From positions 1 to 8,845 of the forward strand of contig DASRUE010000300.1 in the NCBI GenBank assembly GCA_035687895.1: a stretch of DNA of 8,845 nucleotides, written 5' to 3'. This document shows, in pieces, positions 1 through 6,070 of this stretch. Origin of the DNA: JAERML01 sp035687895. GTDB taxonomy: Bacteria; Bacteroidota; Ignavibacteria; UBA10030; UBA6906. The notes under the pieces are model-generated. The model was not told the DNA's origin. It did not search any database and saw nothing but the letters and a program-made list of their open reading frames with translations. The position numbers and the translations under genes are program-made. The first letter of the stretch is position 1; each line of letters opens with the position of its first letter.

Positions 1-899
1 GGGAATTTGAACCTCGAGACATCCGCGTAGCCATTCGTCGGTAAATCACCGTAGGCAAGATAATTGGAGAGTCCCCCCCCGATGGCGCCCCAGTCTTTAT
101 AGAACCCGGCAACTGCAAGCAGATCCGGTATGTATACGTTCTCAACGAACTCCTGTGCTTGATCGAGCAATGAGCCCACATATGCGAGCCGCTCTGCGTT
201 GATGGCGTTTACCTCTTCTGTGTTGATGGAACATGGCGCTCCGCCAACAAGATAGTTCGGATGCGGGTTCTTTCCGCCAAAGATGGTGTGTATTTTTACG
301 ATTTCCTTTTGCCACTCAAGTGCTTCAAGGTAATGCGCGACACCGAGCAGGTTCACTTCCGCAGGAAGCTTGTATGCCGCATGACCCCAGTAGCCATTTG
401 CAAAGATCCCGAGCTGTCCGCTGTTGACAAATGCGGTGAGTCTCTTCTGCAAATCGCTGAAATAATTCGGCGAACTCTTGGGCCAGTGCGAAATGCTCTG
501 AGCAATCTCCGACGTCTTCTTCGGGTCGGCTTTCAACGCGCTCACAACATCCACCCAATCGAGAGCGTGGAGGTGATAGAAATGCACGACGTGGTCCTGC
601 AGGTACTGCGCGCAGAACATGAGATTCCGGATAAGCTCGGCGTTCGGAGGAACCGCAATACCCAAGGCATCTTCCACCGTTCGGACTGACGCAAGCGCAT
701 GGACCGTTGTGCACACGCCGCAGGCACGTTCCGTGAACGCCCACGCGTCACGCGGGTCCCGTCCTTTCAAGATGATTTCGAACCCGCGTACCATCGTTCC
801 GGAACTGAACGCGTCCACGATGATACCGTCTTTGATTTCCGCTTCGATGCGTAGGTGCCCTTCGATGCGGGTGATGGGATCGACAACGATGCGAGCCAT
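1..899 (-). CDS. hupL: [NiFe]-hydrogenase large subunit, group 1 (5' part; runs off the left edge)
   Basis: Catalytic subunit that carries the Ni-Fe(CN)2CO site and splits H2. About 299 codons are open from ATG at 899 to the window edge with no stop. The N-terminus has the family motif DPITRIEGH (residues 7-15). Glu13 matches the glutamate (Glu28 in E. coli HyaB) next to the active site. RACGVCTTVH (58-67) supplies the first two active-site cysteines, Cys60 and Cys63. The later blocks GYWGHAAYKLP and FGGKNPHPN are typical of HyaB/HupL. The C-terminal DPCxxC motif and cleaved tail lie outside the window. The start is set by AAAGGAGG (906-913), six bases upstream and inside the end of the small-subunit gene. 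The small-subunit TAA and this ATG share one base (TAATG), so the two are translationally coupled. A run of eight G on the coding strand (plus 73-80) encodes part of a Gly-Gly-Gly stretch in frame. Family assignment is firm; the symbol could equally be hyaB. Confidence 0.97.
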   Translation of the reverse strand, partial: MARIVVDPITRIEGHLRIEAEIKDGIIVDAFSSGTMVRGFEIILKGRDPRDAWAFTERACGVCTTVHALASVRTVEDALGIAVPPNAELIRNLMFCAQYLQDHVVHFYHLHALDWVDVVSALKADPKKTSEIAQSISHWPKSSPNYFSDLQKRLTAFVNSGQLGIFANGYWGHAAYKLPAEVNLLGVAHYLEALEWQKEIVKIHTIFGGKNPHPNYLVGGAPCSINTEEVNAINAERLAYVGSLLDQAQEFVENVYIPDLLAVAGFYKDWGAIGGGLSNYLAYGDLPTNGYADVSRFKF

Positions 900-2011
900 T
901 ATGCGCCTCCTTTCGTCTCAGATGCACCACTATTCTTGACATCTTCCTGAATCAGCTTTCGTTTGCGGATGTTTGTAGAAATAGCGTGTGCCGCGATGCC
1001 CGCTGCAGTACCGATGCCGACAGCAACACCAATTTTGTCTGCCGTGGTTTCAATCCCGAAGCCGGGGAAGGATGCAAGATGCTGGTAGAATGGTCCGTTG
1101 TCCCAGAAGTTTGCTTCACTGCAACCGATGCAGCCGTGACCCGACTGAATCGGGAAACTGACGCCGTTATTCCATCGCATTGCGCCGCAGGCATTGTAGG
1201 TAACGGGACCGCGGCAGCCCATTTTGTACAGGCAGTATCCTCGTCGTGCATTCTCATCGTCAAACGATTCAACGAACAAGCCTGCGTCATAATTCGGACG
1301 GCGGTAACATGTGTCATGGACACGGCGCGAATAAAATGCTTTCGGCCGTCCGAGCCCGTCGAGCTGGGGAATGCGGTCGAAGGCAAGCAGATGGACGATC
1401 GTTCCCGCCATGACTTCCGCAATAGGCGGGCAACCGGGTACATTGATAATCGGTTTGCCTGTGATGATTTTGTGAATCGGGGTTGCACCGGTTGGGTTCG
1501 GGTTTGCCGCCTGAATACAACCGTTCGACGCGCAGCTTCCCCACGCCACGATTGCCTTTGCATCCGCTGCAGCTTCCTTCACGATGTCCAGCATTGTCCG
1601 TCCACCGATACAACAATAGACGCCATCCTCTTCAAGCGGAACAGAACCTTCCATTAGCATCAAGTACTGTCCTTTGTATTTCGTCATGGTATTGTGCAAC
1701 GCTTCTTCCGCCTGATGGCCGGCTGCTGCCATCAGCGTTTCCGTGTAGTCAAGCGAGATCTTGTCGAGCACGACATCAGAAACGATCGGGTGCGATGATC
1801 GAATGAAGGATTCGCTGCAGCATGTACATTCCTGTCCGTGAAACCAGACGACGGGAATGCGCGGCTTGGTGTCCATTGCGTAGACCACCTTTCCGATTGC
1901 CGATGCTTCAAGACCTGACGCGGCAGCGATCCATCCGGCGAACTTCAAGAAATCACGCCGACTGACGCCGTGCAGGTCAGCGTATTCCCACATGGTGAGG
2001 GGCTTGTTCAT
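899..2011 (-). CDS. hupS: [NiFe]-hydrogenase small subunit with six-cysteine proximal cluster (O2-tolerant type), Tat-exported and membrane-anchored
   Basis: Electron-transfer subunit, 370 aa, with three iron-sulfur clusters. The Tat leader has SRRDFLKF (17-24). A cut after VYA45 leaves a mature protein whose first cluster cysteine is residue 17, as in E. coli Hyd-1. Proximal cluster: Cys62, Cys64, Cys65, Cys160, Cys165, Cys194. Cys64 and Cys165 replace the two glycines of standard enzymes and correspond to Hyd-1 Cys19 and Cys120, the ligands of the O2-tolerant [4Fe-3S] cluster. Glu121 matches Hyd-1 Glu76. Distal cluster: His232, Cys235, Cys260, Cys266. Medial [3Fe-4S]: Cys275, Cys294, Cys297, with Pro287 nearby. 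Residues about 326-346 form a hydrophobic C-terminal anchor followed by RKRK, which implies a cytochrome b partner in the membrane. GGAGG at 2016-2020 lies four bases before the ATG. Assignment to the Hyd-1-like (group 1d) class follows from these residues. Oxygen tolerance itself is inferred. Confidence 0.98.
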   Translation of the reverse strand: MNKPLTMWEYADLHGVSRRDFLKFAGWIAAASGLEASAIGKVVYAMDTKPRIPVVWFHGQECTCCSESFIRSSHPIVSDVVLDKISLDYTETLMAAAGHQAEEALHNTMTKYKGQYLMLMEGSVPLEEDGVYCCIGGRTMLDIVKEAAADAKAIVAWGSCASNGCIQAANPNPTGATPIHKIITGKPIINVPGCPPIAEVMAGTIVHLLAFDRIPQLDGLGRPKAFYSRRVHDTCYRRPNYDAGLFVESFDDENARRGYCLYKMGCRGPVTYNACGAMRWNNGVSFPIQSGHGCIGCSEANFWDNGPFYQHLASFPGFGIETTADKIGVAVGIGTAAGIAAHAISTNIRKRKLIQEDVKNSGASETKGGA

Positions 2012-2038
2012 AGAACCTCCATGATGATTACGGGATGC

Positions 2039-2254
2039 TCAAGAATAGTGATCCGGATTTTCCATTCTGTCCACGGCAACTACTACAGAAAGACGAACTG
2101 TGTCGCCCAGGTGTGCAGCGTCGACAAGGTCCATCGGGACTTCAATATGGCACGTGCGCAGGGATATCTTGGCAATCTGCTTTCCTTCACGCTCAAACGT
2201 CTCGACTACTTCGCCGGTGAGAACTGCGCTATGAGAAGTATCTGCCGCATCCAT
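2039..2254 (-). CDS. Small protein of HypC-like appearance without Cys2, first gene of the hydrogenase structural operon
   Basis: Encodes 71 aa, not a family I recognise with certainty. It lies between the sigma54 promoter and the small-subunit gene, with 27 bp to hupS, so it is probably the first gene of the hydrogenase transcript. After a ten-residue polar lead comes VLTGEVV (11-17), then alternating hydrophobic residues of beta-strand character and a late LGDTVRLSVVVAV stretch. This layout resembles the other small protein at 5855-6070 (LLTGTIV, VGAQVLVEGGVAI) and the beta-barrel part of HypC. It lacks the HypC MC start; its only cysteine is mid-protein (RTCHIEV). A chaperone or assembly role for this hydrogenase is inferred from position and resemblance. 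The ATG at 2254 has no good Shine-Dalgarno sequence, and no in-frame start lies just upstream; the predicted leader is only about 25 nt. Confidence 0.72.
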   Translation of the reverse strand: MDAADTSHSAVLTGEVVETFEREGKQIAKISLRTCHIEVPMDLVDAAHLGDTVRLSVVVAVDRMENPDHYS

Positions 2255-2289
2255 GGCTGGGCAAGGTCCGCGTGGTTTTGAGATAGCCT

Positions 2290-2306
2290 TGCAACAGGCA
2301 TGCCAG
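2290..2306 (-). promoter_or_regulatory. Sigma54 (-24/-12) promoter for the small-gene/hupS/hupL operon
   Basis: The minus strand reads CTGGCATGCCTGTTGCA. This matches the sigma54 consensus YTGGCACGRNNNTTGCW with the exact GG-to-GC spacing; only one base in the -24 block (C to T) and the following R differ. The GC of the -12 element is at 2292-2291, so transcription should begin near 2279, about 25 nt before the ATG at 2254. It lies in the only sizeable gap between the activator gene and the hydrogenase genes and points toward them. The adjacent gene encodes a sigma54 activator, which supports the call. No start-site data are available here. Confidence 0.85.
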
Positions 2307-2356
2307 CAGGAAGTTGGAAATTGTGGAGGTTTTGCGGGGAAGGGAACAAGGATCAG

Positions 2357-2390
2357 CGGATTTCCGTCTGTTTGAGTGCGGAATTCCGCA
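2357..2390. promoter_or_regulatory. Two tandem palindromic sites, candidate upstream activator sites for the sigma54 activator
   Basis: Two related inverted repeats lie upstream of the sigma54 promoter: CGGATTTCCG at 2357-2366, and CGGAATTCCG at 2379-2388 within the perfect 14-base palindrome TGCGGAATTCCGCA (2377-2390). Their shared form is CGGAwwTCCG. Their centres are 22 bp apart, about two helical turns, which puts them on the same DNA face. Relative to the predicted start near 2279 they sit at about -82 and -104, a usual distance for enhancer sites. Binding by the neighbouring Fis-type HTH protein is inferred. The rest of the 2255-2407 gap shows no further gene and no clear terminator. 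Confidence 0.6.
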
Positions 2391-2407
2391 GCCCCAATCC
2401 GGAAGCG

Positions 2408-3373
2408 CTATTCGATGTCGAATTTTTTCAATTTGTCGCGGAGGGTCGAGAGGTTCATCCCCAGTGCCTTCGCGGCTTGGGTCCGGTTGCCTGCAGAGTC
2501 GCTAAGCGCCTGGCGGAGGAGATTGACTTCAAGACAGGAAACGACCTGGTCGAACGTCATGTTCTCTTCGGTGAAACACCGTTGACAGGCTTTGACAATA
2601 AGGTCGCGCGACGTGTCTCCCCGACATTCCTGCGGCAGATCCTTCATCTGGATTTCACCGTTTGCAAACAGCGCCATCCGCTGCACGACATTGCGCAGCT
2701 CGCGTATGTTGCCGGGCCAGGAATAATTGACAAGCGCCAGCATCGCATCGTTCGCAACGTTAATCGTACGATTCGCAGCGTACCGTTGAAGAAAATGATG
2801 AATGATGGGAGGGATATCCTCACGTCGCTCGCGCAATGGTGGAATCACGATCGGCACGACGTTAATTCTGTAATAGAGATCTGAACGGAAAATGCCGCGA
2901 TTGACCAGTTCTTTCAAATCAACTTTCGTCGCCGTAATCAACCGGACGTCTATCGGAATTGGGGTCGTTCCTCCAACACGCATCAGCTCGCGCGACTCGA
3001 GGACCCGCAGTAGTTTGGCCTGGAGCCCAAGCGGGAAGTCATCAATGTCATCGAGAAAAATCGTGCCCGAGTCCGCGAGTTCGAACAACCCCTTCTTTTC
3101 GACTGCTGCACTCGTATACGCGCCGCGTTCGTGACCGAACAGCTCGTTCTCCAATAACTCGGGAGGAAGTGCCGAAAGCCCGACTTTGACGAGCGGTTGC
3201 GTGTTGCGCGGGCTTGCCCGGTGTACATACTCCGCAATCAGTTCCTTTCCAACGCCGGTTTCACCGATGAGCAGCACCGAGCTATCCGATGCGGCGATGG
3301 TTTCAATCCGTTCGAGGATGGAACGCATCGTTTCGCCTTGCGCAATAAGGGAGACGGTCTGGACCTTGTTCAT
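2408..3373 (-). CDS. Sigma54-dependent transcriptional activator lacking an N-terminal sensor domain, with a cysteine-rich linker
   Basis: Enhancer-binding protein of 321 aa; it should remodel sigma54 RNA polymerase using ATP. The AAA+ domain spans about residues 8-240: Walker A GETGVGKE (37-44), GAYTSA (84-89) where GAFTGA is usual, Walker B FLDD (106-109), and arginine fingers Arg163 and Arg169. A Fis-type helix-turn-helix fills 281-321 (NRTQAAKALGMNLSTLRDKL). There is no receiver, GAF or PAS domain; the AAA+ domain starts almost at the N-terminus, as in PspF. All four cysteines (250, 263, 266, 280) lie in the linker. Compared with PspF, the Asn64/Glu108 switch pair is Gly65/Asp109. The start at 3373 is preferred because GGAGG (3383-3387) lies nine bases upstream; the longer frame from 3478 would overlap hypE. 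It follows hypE by 49 bp, so it is probably co-transcribed with the hyp genes. Control of the promoter at 2290-2306 is inferred from proximity. Confidence 0.93.
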   Translation of the reverse strand: MNKVQTVSLIAQGETMRSILERIETIAASDSSVLLIGETGVGKELIAEYVHRASPRNTQPLVKVGLSALPPELLENELFGHERGAYTSAAVEKKGLFELADSGTIFLDDIDDFPLGLQAKLLRVLESRELMRVGGTTPIPIDVRLITATKVDLKELVNRGIFRSDLYYRINVVPIVIPPLRERREDIPPIIHHFLQRYAANRTINVANDAMLALVNYSWPGNIRELRNVVQRMALFANGEIQMKDLPQECRGDTSRDLIVKACQRCFTEENMTFDQVVSCLEVNLLRQALSDSAGNRTQAAKALGMNLSTLRDKLKKFDIE

Positions 3374-3382
3374 CCTTGAGTT

Positions 3383-3387
3383 CCTCC
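3383..3387 (-). promoter_or_regulatory. Ribosome binding site that fixes the activator start
   Basis: GGAGG on the minus strand lies nine bases before the ATG at 3373. The alternative ATG at 3478 lies inside hypE, and the 35 extra residues it would add do not resemble a regulatory domain. Confidence 0.75.
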
Positions 3388-3422
3388 GTTGACAATTCGG
3401 ACTACCAATTTCCCAAAAATTC

Positions 3423-4490
3423 TCAGCAGATTCTTGGAAGTTGTTCTCCCGCGAGCATATCCACGATCCTGCTCCCACCGATGGACGTTTTCATGACGAC
3501 GCTGCCGGCATGTGCATCCACAACTTCACCAATGATTGTCGCTTCTGTTCCAAGCGGATGCTGCCGCATTGCCTGCAGAACTTTTTCCGCCTGATCACGC
3601 TCTACAAATGCGAGAAGCTTCCCTTCATTCGCGACGTAGAGGGGATCGAAACCGAGGATCTCGCACGCTCCACGAACTTCGTCAGGGATCGGAATACGCT
3701 CTTCGACAAGGGAAATGCCAATTCGTGCTGACCGGGCAATTTCATTTAACGCGCTTGCAACACCTCCACGGGTTGGATCTCTCATGACATGAATCTTGTC
3801 GCTCGCCGCAAGCATCGTTTCAACAAGTGAATTCAGCGGAGCAGTATCGCTTTCTATTTGTGTTTCGAATTCCAATCCTTCCCGAACGGACATAATTGCG
3901 ATGCCGTGCACAGCAATCGGACCGTTCACGATGATGACATCACCGGGGCGAGCCGCTTCCGGTGAGATGTGTATGCCGTCAGGCACCACACCTATGCCGG
4001 ACGTCGAAATAAAAATCTTGTCCCCTTTTCCGCGGTCCACAACTTTTGTATCGCCAGTGACAAGCTGGATGCCAGCCCGGTGTGCCGCCGCTTGCATCGA
4101 ACGCACGACACGGGCAAGATCCTCCATGGGAAAACCTTCCTCAATGATCATTGCCGACGAAAGGTACAAGGGTCGAGCACCACACATTGCCAGATCGTTC
4201 ACCGTGCCGTTGATTGCAAGCTCGCCGATATCCCCGCCGGGGAAAAAAATCGGATTGATGACATAGGAATCGGTGGAGAAGGCAAGACGCACGCCGCTGA
4301 TGGTCACAACCGCGCCATCGTGCAATGGAGAAAGCAGGTTGTTCCGGAATGCCGGAAGAAATAATTGCTCGATGAGTTGCTGTGTGAGTTTCCCCCCGCT
4401 TCCGTGAGCAAGAAGTACTGACGGGTATTGTTGAAGTGGAACCGGACACACAAGTCCTGACGCAATGTCTGCTGGTGCCTGCGTATTCAT
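3423..4490 (-). CDS. hypE: HypE, carbamoyl-dehydratase / cyanide-forming hydrogenase maturation protein
   Basis: HypE takes the carbamoyl group delivered by HypF onto its C-terminal cysteine and dehydrates it with ATP to a thiocyanate, the source of the two CN ligands of the active-site iron. The 355-aa protein has the PurM/AIRS-type layout: HGSGGK (29-34), the conserved FSTDSYVINP and GGDIGELAINGTVNDLA region, TGDTKVV with RGKGDKIF, and MRDPTRGGVASALNE. It ends exactly in PRIC, so the acceptor cysteine (Cys355) is present. The N-terminal stretch of about 25 residues before HGSGGK is somewhat longer than in many HypE proteins. GGAGG at 4497-4501 lies six bases before the ATG. The start overlaps the hypD stop as ATGA (4487-4490), so translation is coupled. 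Confidence 0.98.
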   Translation of the reverse strand: MNTQAPADIASGLVCPVPLQQYPSVLLAHGSGGKLTQQLIEQLFLPAFRNNLLSPLHDGAVVTISGVRLAFSTDSYVINPIFFPGGDIGELAINGTVNDLAMCGARPLYLSSAMIIEEGFPMEDLARVVRSMQAAAHRAGIQLVTGDTKVVDRGKGDKIFISTSGIGVVPDGIHISPEAARPGDVIIVNGPIAVHGIAIMSVREGLEFETQIESDTAPLNSLVETMLAASDKIHVMRDPTRGGVASALNEIARSARIGISLVEERIPIPDEVRGACEILGFDPLYVANEGKLLAFVERDQAEKVLQAMRQHPLGTEATIIGEVVDAHAGSVVMKTSIGGSRIVDMLAGEQLPRIC

Positions 4491-5605
4491 GCTCTACCTC
4501 CGGCGGCGGATGCGGAGGGAACGTGTTTGTAACGAATGTACGCAGCGCAGGCGCCTTCGGTGGAAACCATTGGCGCGCCGAGCGGATGTTCCGGAGTACA
4601 TTTCGTGCCGAACACGCTGCACTCATACGGCTTTCTCAGTCCCTGCAAAACCAATCCGGCAATACAATCAGGGGATTCCTGGACCGTGATTGTGGCAACA
4701 TCCGCGAACACTTTCTCTGCATCGAAATCAGAAAACTCATCGCGCAGCCGGAAGCCGCTTGATGGTATTTCACCGATACCGCGCCAGTGACGGTCGGTCA
4801 CTTCAAAGACCTGTCGCATGAGTTTTTGTGCCGGAATGTTTCCTTCTCTGCGGACCGCGCGGCTATACTGGTTCTCGACCTCAACGCGCCCTTCTTCGAG
4901 CTGCTTGATTGCCATGTAGGTACCGTGCAGGATGTCGAGCGGCTCAAAACCGGTAACGACGATCGGGACGCGATATTTTTCCGCGAGCGGGAGATACTCT
5001 TCATATCCCATCACGGCACACACGTGGCCGGCGGCAAGAAATCCCTGCACTCTATTGGAGGAAGAAGAAAGGATCGCTTCAATTGCAGGCGGAACGAGAA
5101 CGTGCGAGCACAATATCGAATAGTTGCGAACGCCGGATTGTTTTGCCTGCCAGACAGAAAGTGCATTGGCCGGCGCCGTTGTTTCGAATCCGACAGCGAA
5201 GAAGACAACGGTCTTCGACGGATTCTGCTGTGCAATCTTTACGGCATCAAGCGGCGAGTACACCATGCGGATGTCGCCGCCAGCGGCTTTTACCGACAGC
5301 AGATCCTGCGTCGACCCCGGGACACGGAGCATATCACCGAACGATGTGAATATGACGTCGCTTTTTGACGCAATGGCAATGGCTTTGTCAATCATTTCCA
5401 GAGGCGTGACACACACGGGGCAACCGGGCCCATGAACGAGATTGATCGTCTCCGGCAACAGCGACTCAATGCCATACTTGACGATCGTATGGGTTTGCCC
5501 GCCGCAGATTTCCATCAGCGTCCATTCACGCGTCGTGATCTGCTTGATTCGTTCGACGTATTGTTGCGCAAGAGCCTGGTCTCTGTACTCGTCGATAAAG
5601 CGCAT
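4487..5605 (-). CDS. hypD: HypD, iron-sulfur scaffold for the Fe(CN)2CO group
   Basis: HypD forms the core complex with HypC on which the Fe(CN)2CO unit is assembled. The 372-aa protein carries the invariant motifs EICGGQTHT (32-40, Cys34) and HGPGCPVCVTP (58-68, Cys62 and Cys65), whose spacing equals that of E. coli Cys41/69/72. GFETTAPANA follows in the middle. Four C-terminal cysteines, Cys314, Cys329, Cys336 and Cys353, are the expected [4Fe-4S] ligands. The ATG lies two bases after the hypC stop, with a GGAAGGAA-type ribosome site inside the end of hypC, so hypC and hypD are translated as a pair. Nothing is missing from the known catalytic set. Confidence 0.98.
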   Translation of the reverse strand: MRFIDEYRDQALAQQYVERIKQITTREWTLMEICGGQTHTIVKYGIESLLPETINLVHGPGCPVCVTPLEMIDKAIAIASKSDVIFTSFGDMLRVPGSTQDLLSVKAAGGDIRMVYSPLDAVKIAQQNPSKTVVFFAVGFETTAPANALSVWQAKQSGVRNYSILCSHVLVPPAIEAILSSSSNRVQGFLAAGHVCAVMGYEEYLPLAEKYRVPIVVTGFEPLDILHGTYMAIKQLEEGRVEVENQYSRAVRREGNIPAQKLMRQVFEVTDRHWRGIGEIPSSGFRLRDEFSDFDAEKVFADVATITVQESPDCIAGLVLQGLRKPYECSVFGTKCTPEHPLGAPMVSTEGACAAYIRYKHVPSASAAGGRA

Positions 5606-5607
5606 GG

Positions 5608-5877
5608 CTATATTCCTTCCCCGGACCCTTCGTCCGCGCCGAGTTCGGTTTTGAGATCTCCCATTTGCTGCAGGAGGTCGAGCGTTGTCAATGCCTCCTG
5701 TTCATCCATCTTGCTGATCGCACAGCCGACGTGGACGATAACGTACTCACCCACTTTGACGTCCTCGATCCATTCAACGCACACAGACTTCTTGATGCCG
5801 CCGAAATCAACCCTGCTCATCTTCAGCGGGCCACTGGTGTCGATTTCCAGAACCTTACCCGGAATTGCGAGGCACAT
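5608..5877 (-). CDS. hypC: HypC, hydrogenase maturation chaperone
   Basis: Small chaperone that partners HypD during assembly of the Fe(CN)2CO unit and then delivers it to the large-subunit precursor. The 89-aa product begins MCLAIPGKV, so the essential Cys2 is present. The typical VGEYVIVHVGCAISKMDEQEA segment follows, then a short acidic tail rich in Gly and Glu. The start overlaps the end of the upstream HypC-like gene by 23 bp. A strong site AAGGAGA (5884-5890), six bases before the ATG, supports independent initiation. Length and motifs are normal for the family. Confidence 0.97.
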   Translation of the reverse strand: MCLAIPGKVLEIDTSGPLKMSRVDFGGIKKSVCVEWIEDVKVGEYVIVHVGCAISKMDEQEALTTLDLLQQMGDLKTELGADEGSGEGI

Positions 5878-6070
5878 GCTGTTTCTCCTTCACTTGTTCT
5901 TGTGTGATGATCGATATTGCGACGCCCCCTTCCACGAGAACCTGTGCGCCTACTTCGGCATCGGGAAGGAGCGCAAGCGCCACGCGGATGATCACGCCAT
6001 TCGCATTGACCTTTGCCATGGCGATGTTGTTTTCGCGCGACACTGAAACAATCGTTCCTGTCAAAAGCAT
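5855..6070 (-). CDS. HypC-like small protein without Cys2
   Basis: A 71-aa protein between hypF and hypC. It reads MLLTGTIVSVSREN at the N-terminus and VGAQVLVEGGVAISII later, which follows the strand pattern of HypC (GKVLEI, VGEYVIVHVGCAISKM) closely enough to suggest the same small beta-barrel fold. It does not start with MC; residue 2 is Leu, the conserved Ile-Pro is missing, and the protein has no cysteine at all, so it cannot act through the HypC Cys2 mechanism. The ATG overlaps the hypF stop by one base (TAATG) behind a modest GGGAAG ribosome site. Its end overlaps hypC by 23 bp. Close overlap on both sides argues that it is a real, co-translated gene. Role unknown; an accessory or regulatory partner in HypC/HypD/HypF assembly is possible. 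Confidence 0.85.
   Translation of the reverse strand: MLLTGTIVSVSRENNIAMAKVNANGVIIRVALALLPDAEVGAQVLVEGGVAISIITQEQVKEKQHVPRNSG
5884..5890 (-). promoter_or_regulatory. Ribosome binding site of hypC inside the upstream gene
   Basis: AAGGAGA on the minus strand, six bases before the hypC ATG at 5877 and within the last codons of the HypC-like gene. It confirms the hypC start and the 23-bp gene overlap. Confidence 0.8.

Noticed and set aside
892..908. Shared GCGCATAATG at the large-subunit start and the HypC-like start (near 6070)
   Set aside because: Ten-base match arising from a TAATG stop/start overlap with a nearby ribosome site; probably coincidence or shared translation context, not a repeat element.
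233..939. Plus- and minus-strand frames over the start of the large subunit
   Set aside because: They are shadows of the large-subunit gene, whose own frame stays open to the edge with invariant hydrogenase motifs.
2377..2390. Palindrome TGCGGAATTCCGCA as a terminator for the activator gene
   Set aside because: The stem is short and is not followed by a T-run on the minus strand; paired sites in helical phase fit an activator site better.
2255..2407. Hydrogen-sensing system (HupUV/HoxJ-type) or IHF site in or near the regulatory gap
   Set aside because: No sensor hydrogenase or kinase gene is in the window, and no convincing IHF-like sequence lies between the palindromes and the promoter.
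3374..3478. N-terminal extension of the activator to ATG 3478
   Set aside because: It overlaps hypE by 56 bp, adds 35 residues without domain character, and the ATG at 3373 has a proper GGAGG site.
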